A stretch of 64,000 nucleotides of DNA from contig NZ_KB850055.1 of assembly GCF_000369505.1 (NCBI RefSeq), forward strand, positions 930,001-994,000, given 5' to 3'. This DNA is from Acinetobacter sp. NIPH 298. Lineage in GTDB: Bacteria; Pseudomonadota; Gammaproteobacteria; Pseudomonadales; Moraxellaceae. The notes beneath the pieces are model-generated. The model had not been told where the DNA came from. It made no database searches and was given only the letters and a program-made list of their open reading frames with translations. How positions within the stretch are numbered: the stretch's first letter is position 1; each line of letters starts with the position of its first letter. Positions 54,606 to 64,000 of the stretch are shown in pieces. A program made the translations under genes and the position numbers.

Positions 54606-57212
54606 ATGAATATCGCGGCTCAACCTCCTGTTCAAACAGATCAAACCATTTATTTAAAAGACTATCAAAAGCCATCATTTTTGGTTGAATCAATTCATTT
54701 AGATATTCAAGTTTATAGCGATCAGACCATTGTTGATTCAACACTAGTGATGAAGCGTCAAGCAGCAGGTGCAATGGTGCTATTGGGTCGAGATTTAGAG
54801 CTGAAGTCGATTCAACTGAATGGACAATTCCTCAATGCTGATCAATATCAGTTGGATGAAGAACAATTAGTGATCGCTGATGCACCAGATGAGGTCATTC
54901 TTCAAACACAAGTGATCATTCATCCTGAGTCAAATACGCAGCTTGAAGGACTGTATAAAGCGGGTGATTTATTCGTTACGCAGAATGAACCTGAAGGATT
55001 CCGTAAAATCACCTTCTATCCAGACCGTCCAGACGTTTTGGCTGAATTTACCACCCGTGTGGAAGCCGATAAAAAATATCCTGTATTGCTTGCCAATGGC
55101 AACTTGCTTGAAACAGGTGAGGCGGGAGAAGGTCGGCACTATGCGATTTGGCAAGATCCAACCAAGAAGCCAAGTTACTTATTTGCATGTGTGATTGGTG
55201 ATTTAGCAGTCTTAAAAGATCGTTACACCACCTCAGAAGGTCGTGATGTCGCTTTGGAAATTTATGCGATCGAAAAAGATATCCCAAAATGTCACATTGC
55301 GATGGAAGCATTAAAGCATTCGATGCGTTGGGATGAAGAACATTATGGTCGTCCTTATGATCTCGACAATTATATGATTGTGGCGGTGAGTCAGTTCAAC
55401 ATGGGTGCCATGGAGAATAAAGGTTTAAACATCTTTAATACTTCATGTGTACTTGCTGACGAAGAATTCACCACGGATGCCGCGATCATGCGCGTACAAT
55501 CTGTGATTGCGCATGAATATTTCCATAACTGGACAGGGAACCGTATTACCTGTCGTGACTGGTTCCAGTTGTGTCTAAAAGAAGGCTTAACGGTATTCCG
55601 TGACCAATCCTTCTCTGAAGATTTACAATCAGCAGGGGTACAAAGGATTGATGATGTAGCGGTATTAAAATCTCACCAATTCCCTGAAGATGCAGGACCA
55701 TTGTCACATCCGCCACGTCCAGATCATTTTGTAGAAATTAATAATTTCTATACCGCTACGGTCTATGAAAAAGGTGCGGAAATTAACCGCATGATGGCGA
55801 CCCTATTAGGCAAAGAAAAATACCGTCAGGGTACAGACGAATACTTCCACCGTCATGATGGTCAAGCTGTGACAGTTGAAGATTGGGTTGCTGCATTAAG
55901 TGCGGGTTCTGGTGTTGATTTATTTAACTTCCTTACTTGGTATAATCAACCGGGGACACCAAAGTTAGATGCCAAAGGTGAATATGATGCGGCGACACAG
56001 ACCTATCGTTTGAGCTTAAAACAAAGCCTTAAAGCGCATCCCAAATATCCGAACTTAAAAGCAGTGCCAATTCCTGTGGCTTTGGCTTTGTTCAATGCCC
56101 ATACAGGCGAACAATACACTTTGCATAGTGCTGATCTGTTTGTAAATGATGTCAAAGATGGCGTGTATTTGTTTGATCAAGATGAAGCAACGATCGAATT
56201 TACTGGGGTGACTGAACAACCTGTTGCATCGTTGTTGCGTAATTTCTCTGCGCCAGTCAATTTGGTATTTGACTATTCAAATGATGATCTTGCATTTTTG
56301 ATTCAACACGAAACCAATGGTTTTAACCAATGGCAAGCGACTCAAACCTTATTAGAGCGTATTCTGTTAGAAGATCATCAGGTGGATACTTATATTCAGG
56401 CGATTAAAAACACCTTGCCTGAATTGGTAAACAAAGATCCATTACTCGCATCACGTTTGTTTGATGTGCCAAGTGAAAATTATTTAGGTAGTCGTATTGA
56501 TCAAGGTTACGAACCTGAACTCATCCGTGAGAAACGTGAAGCGGTATTGAATCGTTTAGCACGAGAACTAGGTTCTTTCTGGAAAGATACTTATTTAGCT
56601 TTAGACCCAGATATGCAAAAAGAATTTTCTTTGGCAATGGGTGTCCGTGCATTGAAAAATATCATGTTAAGTATGTTGGCACGTCAAGGGGATGCTTCGG
56701 TATTTGAGTTGGCGGATGCGCAATATAAAAACACGCGGAATATGTCAGAACGTTTAGGTGCATTACGCGTACTGGTATGGAATGATGCGCCACAAGCACA
56801 AACCGCATTGGACGATTTCTATAATCGCTTTAAAGATGAAGCCTTATCTTTAGATCAATGGTTTACGATTCAAGCATCCAATCCTTGTGCGACAACGAAA
56901 ACGATTGAATATCTCACTCAACATGCAGATTATGATTTAACCACTCCGAATCGTATTCGTTCAGTCAGCGGTGGTTTGGCCAATAACCCAGTCAATACAT
57001 GGAGTTTTGGTGTAGATCATTTTATTCAGCTCGCTGCATATTTAGATGAGAAAAATCCAATTTTGGGTTCTCGTTTATTACAGGTGCTTTCGCGTTGGTA
57101 TACCTTGGCTGAACCGCAACGAGGTCAGGTGCAACAAGCTTTAAAAGCCCTGCAACCGAAAGTGAAATCGAAGAATGTTTCAGAGACTTTGAATAGCTTG
57201 TTAAGCATTTAA
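54606..57212 (+). CDS. pepN: Aminopeptidase N
   Basis: An 868-residue M1 zinc aminopeptidase (E. coli PepN 870), the main cytosolic exopeptidase for N-terminal residues. Substrate-binding GAMENKG and zinc site HEYFH at 303-307 with the downstream glutamate in CLKEGLTVFRDQSF are intact. The C-terminal helical superhelix is full length. Monocistronic, with AAGGA before the ATG. Confidence 0.97.
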   Translation: MNIAAQPPVQTDQTIYLKDYQKPSFLVESIHLDIQVYSDQTIVDSTLVMKRQAAGAMVLLGRDLELKSIQLNGQFLNADQYQLDEEQLVIADAPDEVILQTQVIIHPESNTQLEGLYKAGDLFVTQNEPEGFRKITFYPDRPDVLAEFTTRVEADKKYPVLLANGNLLETGEAGEGRHYAIWQDPTKKPSYLFACVIGDLAVLKDRYTTSEGRDVALEIYAIEKDIPKCHIAMEALKHSMRWDEEHYGRPYDLDNYMIVAVSQFNMGAMENKGLNIFNTSCVLADEEFTTDAAIMRVQSVIAHEYFHNWTGNRITCRDWFQLCLKEGLTVFRDQSFSEDLQSAGVQRIDDVAVLKSHQFPEDAGPLSHPPRPDHFVEINNFYTATVYEKGAEINRMMATLLGKEKYRQGTDEYFHRHDGQAVTVEDWVAALSAGSGVDLFNFLTWYNQPGTPKLDAKGEYDAATQTYRLSLKQSLKAHPKYPNLKAVPIPVALALFNAHTGEQYTLHSADLFVNDVKDGVYLFDQDEATIEFTGVTEQPVASLLRNFSAPVNLVFDYSNDDLAFLIQHETNGFNQWQATQTLLERILLEDHQVDTYIQAIKNTLPELVNKDPLLASRLFDVPSENYLGSRIDQGYEPELIREKREAVLNRLARELGSFWKDTYLALDPDMQKEFSLAMGVRALKNIMLSMLARQGDASVFELADAQYKNTRNMSERLGALRVLVWNDAPQAQTALDDFYNRFKDEALSLDQWFTIQASNPCATTKTIEYLTQHADYDLTTPNRIRSVSGGLANNPVNTWSFGVDHFIQLAAYLDEKNPILGSRLLQVLSRWYTLAEPQRGQVQQALKALQPKVKSKNVSETLNSLLSI

Positions 57213-57229
57213 GCACTGGAAAGTTTTAG

Positions 57230-57260
57230 AACCACAATCGTGATGACGGTTGTGGTTTTT
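57230..57260 (+). terminator. Terminator of pepN
   Basis: An 11-bp stem with one G-U pair (57230-57240/57247-57257) followed by a T-tract, 17 bases past the pepN stop. Confidence 0.88.
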
Positions 57261-57343
57261 TTTATGCATAATTTATTATATTTTTCACATGTTGATCATG
57301 ATTTAGAATAAAGTAAAAACTGGATATAAGAGGATAATAATAT

Positions 57344-58723
57344 ATGACATTGAGCGTCTTTGATCTTTTTAAAATCGGTGTTGGGCCTTCGAGTTCACAT
57401 ACCGTTGCACCCATGCGAGCAGTATATCGTTTTACTCAAAGCTTAAAATCCCAAAATATTTTAAGCAAGGTTGCGAAAGTTCAGATTTTTTTATACGGTT
57501 CATTGTCTTCTACAGGAATAGGACATGGCACAGACAAAGCCACACTTTTAGGCTTGATGGGAAATGATCCTGAAACTATTGATATTCCGCTTAGCCAAGT
57601 TCTGTTAGAGGATGTGTTTGAGTCCAAAATACTCAAAATAGATGCAATTCATGCGATCGATTTTGATCCTCGTCAAGATATTATTTTTATAGATGAAGCT
57701 TTGCCTTATCACCCAAATGCAATGAGGATAAAGACCGAAGATGCTGAGGGAAATACACTTTATGAAAATACGTATTACTCGATTGGTGGGGGATTCATCA
57801 TAGATGAAAGCCACATTCATCAAGGAAGTTTTATAGAAGATAATACTGTCGTTCCTTATCCATTTCAGAGTGCTAAAGAATTATTGGCGTTGTGCAAAAC
57901 CCATCAATGTAGCATCAGTCATTTGATGTTGGAAAATGAAAAGAGTTGGCGCAGTGAAGCTGAAATACGTGCCAAAATTATGCAGATTTGGCACGTCATG
58001 CAAGTCTGTATCCAAAATGGATTGCAGCATGAGGGGATTTTAGCTGGTGGATTAAATGTGAAACGGCGAGCAAAAAATATTCATCAACGCTTACTCAAAA
58101 AAGAAAATGAAAATTTGATTGCAACAACATTTAATGCGATGGAATGGGTGAATCTATATGCACTTGCAGTCAATGAAGAAAATGCTGCGGGTGGGCGTGT
58201 TGTCACCGCACCGACCAATGGTGCAGCAGGTATTATTCCTGCAGTGTTGTCTTATTATGTCAACTTTTCTAAAGATGAGTCTGAAGATACCATCGTTCGA
58301 TTTTTCTTGAGTGCAGCAGCCGTCGGTATTTTATGTAAATTGAATGCCTCAATTTCTGGTGCTGAGGTAGGTTGTCAAGGTGAGGTGGGTTCAGCTTGCG
58401 CAATGGCATCGGCTGGATTGGCTGAAATTTTAGCTGGTACGCCTGAGCAGGTTGAACATGCTGCCGAAATTGGACTAGAACATAATTTAGGACTGACCTG
58501 TGACCCTGTCGGTGGTTTGGTACAAGTGCCTTGTATTGAACGAAATGCAATTGCAGCTGTGAAAGCGATTAATGCTGCTCAGATGGCATTACATGGTGAT
58601 GGTGAGCATTATATTTCGCTGGATAAAGTGATTCAAACCATGAAGGAAACAGGCAAGGATATGTCTGATAAATATAAAGAAACTTCAAAAGGAGGATTAG
58701 CAGTCAATTCGATTGAATGTTAA
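57344..58723 (+). CDS. sdaA: L-serine ammonia-lyase (4Fe-4S type, single chain)
   Basis: A 459-residue L-serine deaminase giving pyruvate and ammonia. The beta domain begins [18 protein letters not shown]. The alpha domain has [14 protein letters not shown] and the iron-sulfur cysteines in [17 protein letters not shown] and the later LTCDPVGG region. GAGGA precedes the ATG. It is oxygen-sensitive by family. SdaA/SdaB cannot be separated from sequence alone. Confidence 0.95.
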   Translation: MTLSVFDLFKIGVGPSSSHTVAPMRAVYRFTQSLKSQNILSKVAKVQIFLYGSLSSTGIGHGTDKATLLGLMGNDPETIDIPLSQVLLEDVFESKILKIDAIHAIDFDPRQDIIFIDEALPYHPNAMRIKTEDAEGNTLYENTYYSIGGGFIIDESHIHQGSFIEDNTVVPYPFQSAKELLALCKTHQCSISHLMLENEKSWRSEAEIRAKIMQIWHVMQVCIQNGLQHEGILAGGLNVKRRAKNIHQRLLKKENENLIATTFNAMEWVNLYALAVNEENAAGGRVVTAPTNGAAGIIPAVLSYYVNFSKDESEDTIVRFFLSAAAVGILCKLNASISGAEVGCQGEVGSACAMASAGLAEILAGTPEQVEHAAEIGLEHNLGLTCDPVGGLVQVPCIERNAIAAVKAINAAQMALHGDGEHYISLDKVIQTMKETGKDMSDKYKETSKGGLAVNSIEC

Positions 58724-58768
58724 AACTTTTGATTGCACTTTATATTGAGATAGAAAATCTTTGACGGT

Positions 58769-58798
58769 AAAAAAGGATGTGGTCAGACATCCTTTTTT
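58769..58798 (+). terminator. Terminator of the serine deaminase gene
   Basis: A perfect 12-bp stem, AAAAAAGGATGT against ACATCCTTTTTT with a 6-base loop, 45 bases after the stop. Confidence 0.9.
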
Positions 58799-58860
58799 AT
58801 TTGACAATTAATATTGTCACAAATAGTATGGATGTAATTTATATAACATAGATCACTAAA

Positions 58861-59544
58861 ATGGAAATAAAAACAATCACATTGCCCACTCGACAGATCG
58901 ATGTTGAGATTTACGCACCAGCCGAAACGAATGAGAAATTACCTGCAATTCTATTACTGCATGAATTATATGGTGTGATTGATGCTTATCGTGAAGATGC
59001 GCAAGATTTAGCAAATCGAGGCTATTTGGTTTATGTACCGAACTTATATAGTGGCGGAGCAGTCAAATATTGCATTCGAGCAATGGTGGCTAAAGCAGGT
59101 CGTAGCAATGCCGCGGACAGTGATGTTAATAAAGAAATTCATGTGTTGTTAGATGCGTTAAAAGTCGATCCAAGGTCAAATGGCCGTTTAGGCATGTTAG
59201 GGCAGTGTTTAACAGGTGGATACGTGATCCAAATGGCGAAGCGAGAAGATATGTTAGCACCTGTTGTTTATCACCATTCTTTTGGGATTGAAGGAGCGGG
59301 CGTACCTAAAACAGAATCTTTAGATGAAATTCGCCTATTACAAGGACATTGGTCAGAGCAATTTGACCCATTTTGCCCAGCTAAAAAGCGTAATAAGTTG
59401 ATTGAGAAATTGGGTGATCGTGTTGAAGCTTATACGTATCCAATGCCGCATGGTTTTCGTACAGTTAGTCGAGATCGCCCAGAGTCGGCATTGGTTTGGC
59501 AGCGTACAGTCGAGTTTTTTGACCGTGAATTAAAACAAATTTAA
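58861..59544 (+). CDS. Dienelactone hydrolase-family protein
   Basis: A 227-residue alpha/beta hydrolase with the cysteine-type nucleophile elbow GQCLTGG near residue 118 and the active-site histidine in MPHGFRTV. True dienelactone hydrolases use Cys in this position. Aromatic ring-cleavage genes are absent here, so its substrate may differ. No strong ribosome site precedes the ATG at 58861. Confidence 0.82.
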   Translation: MEIKTITLPTRQIDVEIYAPAETNEKLPAILLLHELYGVIDAYREDAQDLANRGYLVYVPNLYSGGAVKYCIRAMVAKAGRSNAADSDVNKEIHVLLDALKVDPRSNGRLGMLGQCLTGGYVIQMAKREDMLAPVVYHHSFGIEGAGVPKTESLDEIRLLQGHWSEQFDPFCPAKKRNKLIEKLGDRVEAYTYPMPHGFRTVSRDRPESALVWQRTVEFFDRELKQI

Positions 59545-59619
59545 AGATCAATGTTATAGTTGTTGTTGAAAAAATATCTCTAAACATTGACTTTGTATAA
59601 ACAAAAAAGAGAGGGGAAC

Positions 59620-60042
59620 ATGTCAGATAAATACGAATATGCTGGATTTTGGATACGTTTAGGTGCGGCAATTCTGGATACGATTATTATATTAGCTGTG
59701 CTATTTCCGTTAATGATGCTGTTGTCGCCAAGTGTAACGGATAATTTGACTAGTACGAGTTGGTCTTGGACTGATTGGATTGGGCAAATTCTATCTGCCG
59801 TATTTTACATTTTTTGTTGGGTAAAATTTGCTGGTACGCCAGGTAAGCGCTTACTACGTTTAAAAGTTCTCGATGAACAAACTGGCAATCATGTTTCGGT
59901 CTTGCAAGGGATTATTCGTTATATTGGCTATATTCCAGCAACGTTAGTATTGTTTATTGGTTTGATCTGGATTGCTTTTGATCGAAAGAAGCAAGGTTGG
60001 CATGACAAAATGGCTAAAACCGTTGTGGTGAAAGAGCTTTAA
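59620..60042 (+). CDS. RDD-family membrane protein
   Basis: A 140-residue protein with the RDD domain: [15 protein letters not shown] opens the first span, a second follows ([12 protein letters not shown]), then [10 protein letters not shown] and a third span. Starts at ATG 59620 with GAGGGG upstream; the frame is open to 59587. Function of the family is poorly defined, though some members transport ions. It stands 75 bases after the hydrolase gene and may be co-transcribed. Confidence 0.85.
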   Translation: MSDKYEYAGFWIRLGAAILDTIIILAVLFPLMMLLSPSVTDNLTSTSWSWTDWIGQILSAVFYIFCWVKFAGTPGKRLLRLKVLDEQTGNHVSVLQGIIRYIGYIPATLVLFIGLIWIAFDRKKQGWHDKMAKTVVVKEL

Positions 60043-60090
60043 TTTAAAACGTTTTAAGACTCAATTTTTTACGTTGTCATAAAAAATTCA

Positions 60091-60130
60091 CATTATAGGG
60101 CTTGTTTATACGTTAACGCGCCCTATAATG
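60091..60130 (+). promoter_or_regulatory. Strong rRNA-type promoter inside an 11-bp inverted repeat
   Basis: TTGTTT (60102-60107), a 16-base spacer and TATAAT (60124-60129) followed by GCC resemble stable-RNA promoters with a GC-rich discriminator. The -10 lies in the right arm of a perfect inverted repeat (CATTATAGGGC 60091-60101, GCCCTATAATG 60120-60130), and ACGTTAACGC in the spacer is a further dyad. Transcription should start near 60136. Confidence 0.6.
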
Positions 60131-60135
60131 CCGAT

Positions 60136-60367
60136 GAGTTTATTCAACGGAGATCCTAAATGGGAAGTTGTTCGAGGTTCGGGTTTAGTTATCAATTAAA
60201 CCAAAGCGAATACTGAGCAATATAGCCTTTTAGGTCGGCTATCTTGCAATGGGATAGCTTTGATTAAAACTGTATTAACCCCTCTATAAAATTTTTACCT
60301 ATCAGCAAAAATTTATTGTATTTGAATACGACCTGTTTAGTTTCTCACCTAAAATGGGGAGAAGCCT
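60136..60367 (+). ncRNA. Possible structured leader or small RNA
   Basis: The 230 bases after the strong promoter contain no gene but several stems: GGTTTA/TAAACC (about 60180-60200), CAAAGC/GCTTTG enclosing ATAGCC/GGCTAT (about 60200-60263), and an A/T stem at 60289-60296/60307-60314. There is no clear terminator before the next gene, so a regulated 5' leader is likelier than a free small RNA. I recognise no known riboswitch. Confidence 0.35.
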
Positions 60368-61075
60368 ATGTTTTTTCATGCTTCCATTCAATGTTACGGT
60401 GTTATCGGTATATTGGCGCTGTGTGGATTATTGCTGCCTACTCAAAAGAGCAAAGCAGATCCATTATTAAATACCGACGATGCTTCAATTACAGACGTTC
60501 ATCGCTGTCAATTAGAAACCTCTTATTTATATTTAAAAGACGGTGCATGGTCATATCAAGTCACACCTGCCTGTAATCTAAATCAGAATTTAGAAGTTTC
60601 AATTGGCTATCATGCGACTAAAGAGCTTGATCAGGTACGCGGTTTTTCAGCACAAGTAAAAACTGTCGTAAAACCGATGGAAAATGACTGGGGTATTGCA
60701 ACCAGTTTGACGCTGTCTAGAGACGATCAGGCTGAACAGCGTACTGATTTGGATTGGTTTTTAAATGTACCTGTAAGTTTTAATTTTCTAGATCAACGTT
60801 TAGCGCTGCATAGTAACTTGGGATATCAATATGCTCAAGATCATGCACGGTTATTGCGGTGGAGTATTGCCACAAATTATGCCCTAACGGACCGTCTAGC
60901 TTTAAGTGTTGAAACTTATAATCAAGATCGTCAAGCGCCACTCTTTCAAACGGCTGTGCATTACAGTCTTATTCCCAATGTCTTAACTTTAGCAGCCTCT
61001 TTTGGTGATCGTGTCCATGATTTTCGACAGCGATGGTTTGGATTCGGGCTAAGTTTCACCCCTGCATCACCATAA
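60368..61075 (+). CDS. Putative outer-membrane beta-barrel protein
   Basis: A 235-residue exported protein I cannot name. A hydrophobic signal segment (GVIGILALCGLLLP) ends near KADP. The mature part alternates polar and hydrophobic residues in repeated strands, with WFGFGLSFT near the end, as in small porin-like or phenol-degradation MetA-like barrels. GGGGAG lies six bases before the ATG. It follows the long leader and precedes mgtC by 131 bases. Confidence 0.65.
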   Translation: MFFHASIQCYGVIGILALCGLLLPTQKSKADPLLNTDDASITDVHRCQLETSYLYLKDGAWSYQVTPACNLNQNLEVSIGYHATKELDQVRGFSAQVKTVVKPMENDWGIATSLTLSRDDQAEQRTDLDWFLNVPVSFNFLDQRLALHSNLGYQYAQDHARLLRWSIATNYALTDRLALSVETYNQDRQAPLFQTAVHYSLIPNVLTLAASFGDRVHDFRQRWFGFGLSFTPASP

Positions 61076-61206
61076 CAATTCATTTCTTTATCATCTAAGT
61101 TTTCTATATTTACCCATTGTTTGGATTGCCTATGTGTGCCTAACACAATAGGCAAAAAATATGTATACCCGCTGTTATGGCTGGCAATAATGATTAGAGG
61201 CATCTA

Positions 61207-61926
61207 ATGCAATTAAAATTTCTACAAAATATTGATTTGATCAATACCGTTGATACGCTAATTAGTCTTAGCGTTGCCTTTATTTTGGGCGCACTCATCG
61301 GTTTTGAAAGACAATATCGCCAACGGACCGCAGGATTAAGAACCAATGTGCTGGTTGCTGTGGGTGCTGCGATTTTTGTCGATATTGCAATCAATTTAAC
61401 CGGTGCAGATGGGGCAGTTCGAGTGATTGCTTATGTGGTATCAGGTATCGGCTTTTTGGGTGCAGGTGTGATTATGCGTCAAGAAGGAAACATCCATGGA
61501 TTAAACACAGCCGCAACTTTATGGTGTTCGGCAGCAGTGGGAGCTTCTGCGGGTTCAGACCTAATCATAGAAGCAATCTTGGCGACATTATTTATCTTGG
61601 CAGCAAATACGTTATTGAGACCCATCGTGCATGCAATTGATCGTCGCCCATTGGATGATGAAACGGAAGTGCTGCATGTGATCTATATTGTTTGCGACCG
61701 CAGTCATAGTAAGGCGGTGATGGATGAACTAAATTCGACGCTTAAACATCATAATTACCCAGCTAAAGACATTGATGTTACGCCATTTGGTGAAAAAGAA
61801 GTGGAGATAGAAGTGACGTTGATTGCTACCTCAATTGAGGCAGAGGAGGCACAACACATCATCAATCATTTGAATGCGATGCCACAAATACGCCAAGCTT
61901 TTTGGGATAAGAATGCAACCGACTAA
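61207..61926 (+). CDS. MgtC/SapB-family protein
   Basis: A 239-residue inner-membrane protein. The N-terminal hydrophobic domain has LGALIGFERQYRQRTAGLRTN and the GIGFLGAGVIMRQ block, both diagnostic for MgtC/SapB, and a soluble ACT-like C-terminal domain follows (about 150-239). Family members act in growth at low magnesium and in virulence of intracellular pathogens; the role here is unknown. AGAGG precedes the ATG. Confidence 0.92.
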   Translation: MQLKFLQNIDLINTVDTLISLSVAFILGALIGFERQYRQRTAGLRTNVLVAVGAAIFVDIAINLTGADGAVRVIAYVVSGIGFLGAGVIMRQEGNIHGLNTAATLWCSAAVGASAGSDLIIEAILATLFILAANTLLRPIVHAIDRRPLDDETEVLHVIYIVCDRSHSKAVMDELNSTLKHHNYPAKDIDVTPFGEKEVEIEVTLIATSIEAEEAQHIINHLNAMPQIRQAFWDKNATD

Positions 61927-62039
61927 GAACGTTGGCGGGTGTCTATGCCAACAAATAGGATGCATTATCCTATAAATGCGCTATCCGTCTTTTATTCTTT
62001 CAAATAGAATGAAATCAAATTGATAACAATGAGAACAGT

Positions 62040-63872
62040 ATGAGTTCAGAAGCTGATTCAATAAGTTTAATTGCTCCCGTCGTTTTATTGGCTGCGGCAG
62101 TGATAGCTGTGCCCATTTTTAAACGCATCGGACTGGGTTCGGTATTAGGTTATCTCATTGCTGGCTTGATTATTGGGCCATTTGGTTTTGCATTTTTTCA
62201 TGAATCAACATCCATCTTGCATATCGCTGAGTTGGGGATTGTGATGTATCTCTTCGTGATTGGTCTGGAAATGCAACCCTCACATTTGTGGAGTCTAAGG
62301 CGAGAAATCTTTGGTTTGGGAACCTTGCAAATCATAGTGAGTGCTTTGGCTTTAACTGGCGTGGGCATTCTATTTGGATTTACATGGCAAATTGCTTTTA
62401 TTGCAGCAGCAGGTTTTGTACTGACCTCAACCGCCATCGTAATGCAATTGCTTGGTGATCGCGGTGACATTGCTCAACCGCGGGGGCAAAAGGTTGTTTC
62501 CATATTATTATTTGAAGATCTGCTCATCGTTCCATTATTGGCCATAATTGCATTTATGGCACCCAATCATGTGGTGGAAACAACTTCAGCACGCTTAGAA
62601 ACCATTGGTATTGGTTTGATTGCGATAGCTGGTCTTATTGCAGCAGGTTATTGGTTACTCAATCCGTTATTTAGACTCTTGGCGGCAGCAAAAGCAAGAG
62701 AAGTGATGACAGCCGCAGCGCTTTTGGTGGTATTGGGCGCGGCATTGTTGATGCAAGTGAGCGGCTTATCTATGGCGATGGGTGCTTTTCTTGCAGGTGT
62801 ATTGTTATCAGAATCAACTTTTCGACATCAAATTGAGGCAGATATTGAGCCGTTCCGAGGGTTGTTACTGGGGCTCTTTTTCCTCGGTGTAGGGATGTCG
62901 CTGGACTTATCTGTCGTCGCACAGAATTGGCAGCTCATCATTAGTGGCGTTTTAGCCATGATGTTTGTAAAAGCACTGATGATTTATATCGTTGCGCGTG
63001 TCACGAAAAGTTCTCATATCGATGCTTTGGATCGTGCTTTACTCATGGCTCAAGGTGGTGAGTTTGCGTTTGTATTATTTGCTGCGGCCGTCAGTGCTCA
63101 AGTCATTGATAATACAATTAGGTCAAACCTTACCGCGATTGTGGTACTTTCAATGGTACTCACGCCTATTTTTGGTATTATTTTCAAACGATTTACAGAG
63201 AAAAAAGATACGATTTCTCTGGAAAACGTCAATATTGCAGAAGGTCTAAGTGGTAGCGTCTTGATGATTGGATTTGGTCGTTTTGGTCAGGTTGCCAGTC
63301 AGTTATTATTAGCCAGAGGTGTTGATGTCACTATTATTGACAACGATATTGATATGATTCAAAACGCAGAGAAATTTGGTTTTAAAATCTATTATGGCGA
63401 TGGTGCACGTTTAGATATTTTACATGCCTCGGGTGCTAAAAATGCACAAGCCATTGTGGTGTGTGTGGATAGTAAGGCAACAACCAATAAAATCGTCGAA
63501 TTGGTGGGGCATGAATTTCCACTTGCAAAACTACTTGTGAGATCTTATGACCGTGAACATTCGTTGTATTTGGTCAAACAGAAAGTCGATTATATGGTCC
63601 GTGAAACCTTTGAATCAGCCATTAAGTTTGGTGGCGTGATTTTAAAAGAGTTAGGTGTTGATCAGGATGAAGTGAAACGTATTAGCAATGAAATCCGTGA
63701 TCGTGATGATGAGCGTTTTGAAACAGAAATAGCCGCAGATGATGTTTATGCTGGGGCTGGTTTACAATACACCCATGCACATCCACGACCTACAGAACCA
63801 CTGCTTCGACCAAAGCAGGCTGGGCGAATTTTAAATGATGAAGAAACCCAAAAAGAGTTAGAAGATAAATAA
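62040..63872 (+). CDS. CPA2-family cation:proton antiporter with TrkA-N domain
   Basis: A 610-residue protein. About 12 membrane spans (1-390) form the Kef-type antiporter domain, then a TrkA-N Rossmann domain (GFGRFGQVASQLL, with D439 type acidic strand end IIDNDID). It resembles KefB/KefC/YbaL. It would exchange K+ or Na+ for H+ under nucleotide or thiol-adduct control. No KefF/KefG-type partner gene adjoins, so glutathione gating is not assured. Confidence 0.9.
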   Translation: MSSEADSISLIAPVVLLAAAVIAVPIFKRIGLGSVLGYLIAGLIIGPFGFAFFHESTSILHIAELGIVMYLFVIGLEMQPSHLWSLRREIFGLGTLQIIVSALALTGVGILFGFTWQIAFIAAAGFVLTSTAIVMQLLGDRGDIAQPRGQKVVSILLFEDLLIVPLLAIIAFMAPNHVVETTSARLETIGIGLIAIAGLIAAGYWLLNPLFRLLAAAKAREVMTAAALLVVLGAALLMQVSGLSMAMGAFLAGVLLSESTFRHQIEADIEPFRGLLLGLFFLGVGMSLDLSVVAQNWQLIISGVLAMMFVKALMIYIVARVTKSSHIDALDRALLMAQGGEFAFVLFAAAVSAQVIDNTIRSNLTAIVVLSMVLTPIFGIIFKRFTEKKDTISLENVNIAEGLSGSVLMIGFGRFGQVASQLLLARGVDVTIIDNDIDMIQNAEKFGFKIYYGDGARLDILHASGAKNAQAIVVCVDSKATTNKIVELVGHEFPLAKLLVRSYDREHSLYLVKQKVDYMVRETFESAIKFGGVILKELGVDQDEVKRISNEIRDRDDERFETEIAADDVYAGAGLQYTHAHPRPTEPLLRPKQAGRILNDEETQKELEDK

Positions 63873-63898
63873 CCTTAAAGATTTATCCTCTGGACAGC

Positions 63899-63930
63899 AT
63901 AAGCCTTAGTTTTGACTAAGGCTTATTTTT
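63899..63930. terminator. Terminator after the antiporter gene
   Basis: A perfect 12-bp stem, ATAAGCCTTAGT (63899-63910) against ACTAAGGCTTAT (63915-63926), followed by T's. It overlaps the stop codon of the incoming minus-strand frame. Confidence 0.85.
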
Positions 63931-64000
63931 AAATCTAAATAATATTAAGACAAAAAGGCCCAGAATAAGTCCCCAAAATGCAGAACCGACACCAAGAAAC
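63916..64000 (-). CDS. C-terminal fragment of a membrane protein (cut by window)
   Basis: The minus-strand frame is open from the window edge to a TAG at 63916-63918. It encodes a hydrophobic segment (GVGSAFWGLILGLFVLILF) and a basic tail (RFKNKP). The inside-positive end and the terminator at the stop suggest a real gene coming from the right. Only 27 residues are visible, so no family can be named. Confidence 0.5.
   Translation of the reverse strand, partial: FLGVGSAFWGLILGLFVLILFRFKNKP

Noticed and set aside
54424..54774. Minus-strand 116-codon ORF over the pepN start
   Set aside because: It overlaps the pepN coding region antisense, has no ribosome site and no recognisable domain; a shadow frame.
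1..64000. CRISPR array, insertion sequence, prophage or integron
   Set aside because: No regularly spaced repeats, transposase, integrase or phage structural genes were seen anywhere in the window.

Overview
The window is about 64 kb of AT-rich gammaproteobacterial chromosome that looks like Acinetobacter (Moraxellaceae). This rests on gene content and order rather than on any database match: a pyrB gene paired with an inactive dihydroorotase homologue, a pqi operon with split pqiA, a pxpA/fused pxpBC/biotin-carboxylase cluster, a compact ethanolamine operon without microcompartment genes, and many small Acinetobacter-style hypothetical proteins. I see no rRNA, tRNA, CRISPR array, insertion sequence or prophage. 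Both ends cut genes: an AraC-type regulator on the left and the tail of a membrane protein on the right.

Layout. 1-7.8 kb is a co-directional metabolic cluster flanked by AraC and TetR regulators: two paralogous 'metal-dependent hydrolases' with a ferritin-like di-iron motif pattern, a short-chain dehydrogenase, a Baeyer-Villiger-type flavin monooxygenase and an SAM methyltransferase. The 338-base gap between the dehydrogenase and the monooxygenase folds almost completely into nested, mostly perfect stems, including a 60-nt cloverleaf with no unpaired junction bases. It is the strongest candidate here for an undescribed element. 8-14 kb holds a lipid A acyltransferase and the pxp cluster. 13.8-25.6 kb is largely housekeeping (M48 lipoprotein, Vfr/Crp regulator, OsmC, M23 peptidase, ClpB with a sigma-32-like promoter, RlmKL, PyrB/PyrC'). 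25.8-31.3 kb has a tail-anchored unknown, a DUF2520 protein and the pqiA-pqiA-pqiB-pqiC operon. 31.4-32.4 kb has a cold-shock gene with a long leader, followed by two small related proteins. 32.6-37 kb has TrmB, an ExeM-type extracellular nuclease and a glutathione transferase.

37.3-47.3 kb is an ethanolamine/alcohol block: EutC, EutB, ethanolamine permease and aldehyde dehydrogenase in one orientation, a divergent GAF-domain regulator, an alpha/beta hydrolase and an iron-type alcohol dehydrogenase. Ethanolamine would be imported, split by EutBC to acetaldehyde and ammonia, and the aldehyde oxidised to acetate. 47.5-64 kb holds a PIF1-like helicase, a CHMI-like tautomerase, a lone AAA ATPase, ThiM with a zinc-ribbon protein, tandem DUF2147 proteins, PepN, L-serine deaminase, a dienelactone hydrolase-like protein, an RDD protein, an outer-membrane beta-barrel-like protein behind a strong rRNA-style promoter, MgtC and a CPA2 antiporter.

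Starts were moved to internal ATGs where ribosome-binding sites or family length supported it. Family assignments come from motif recognition only; no search was run.
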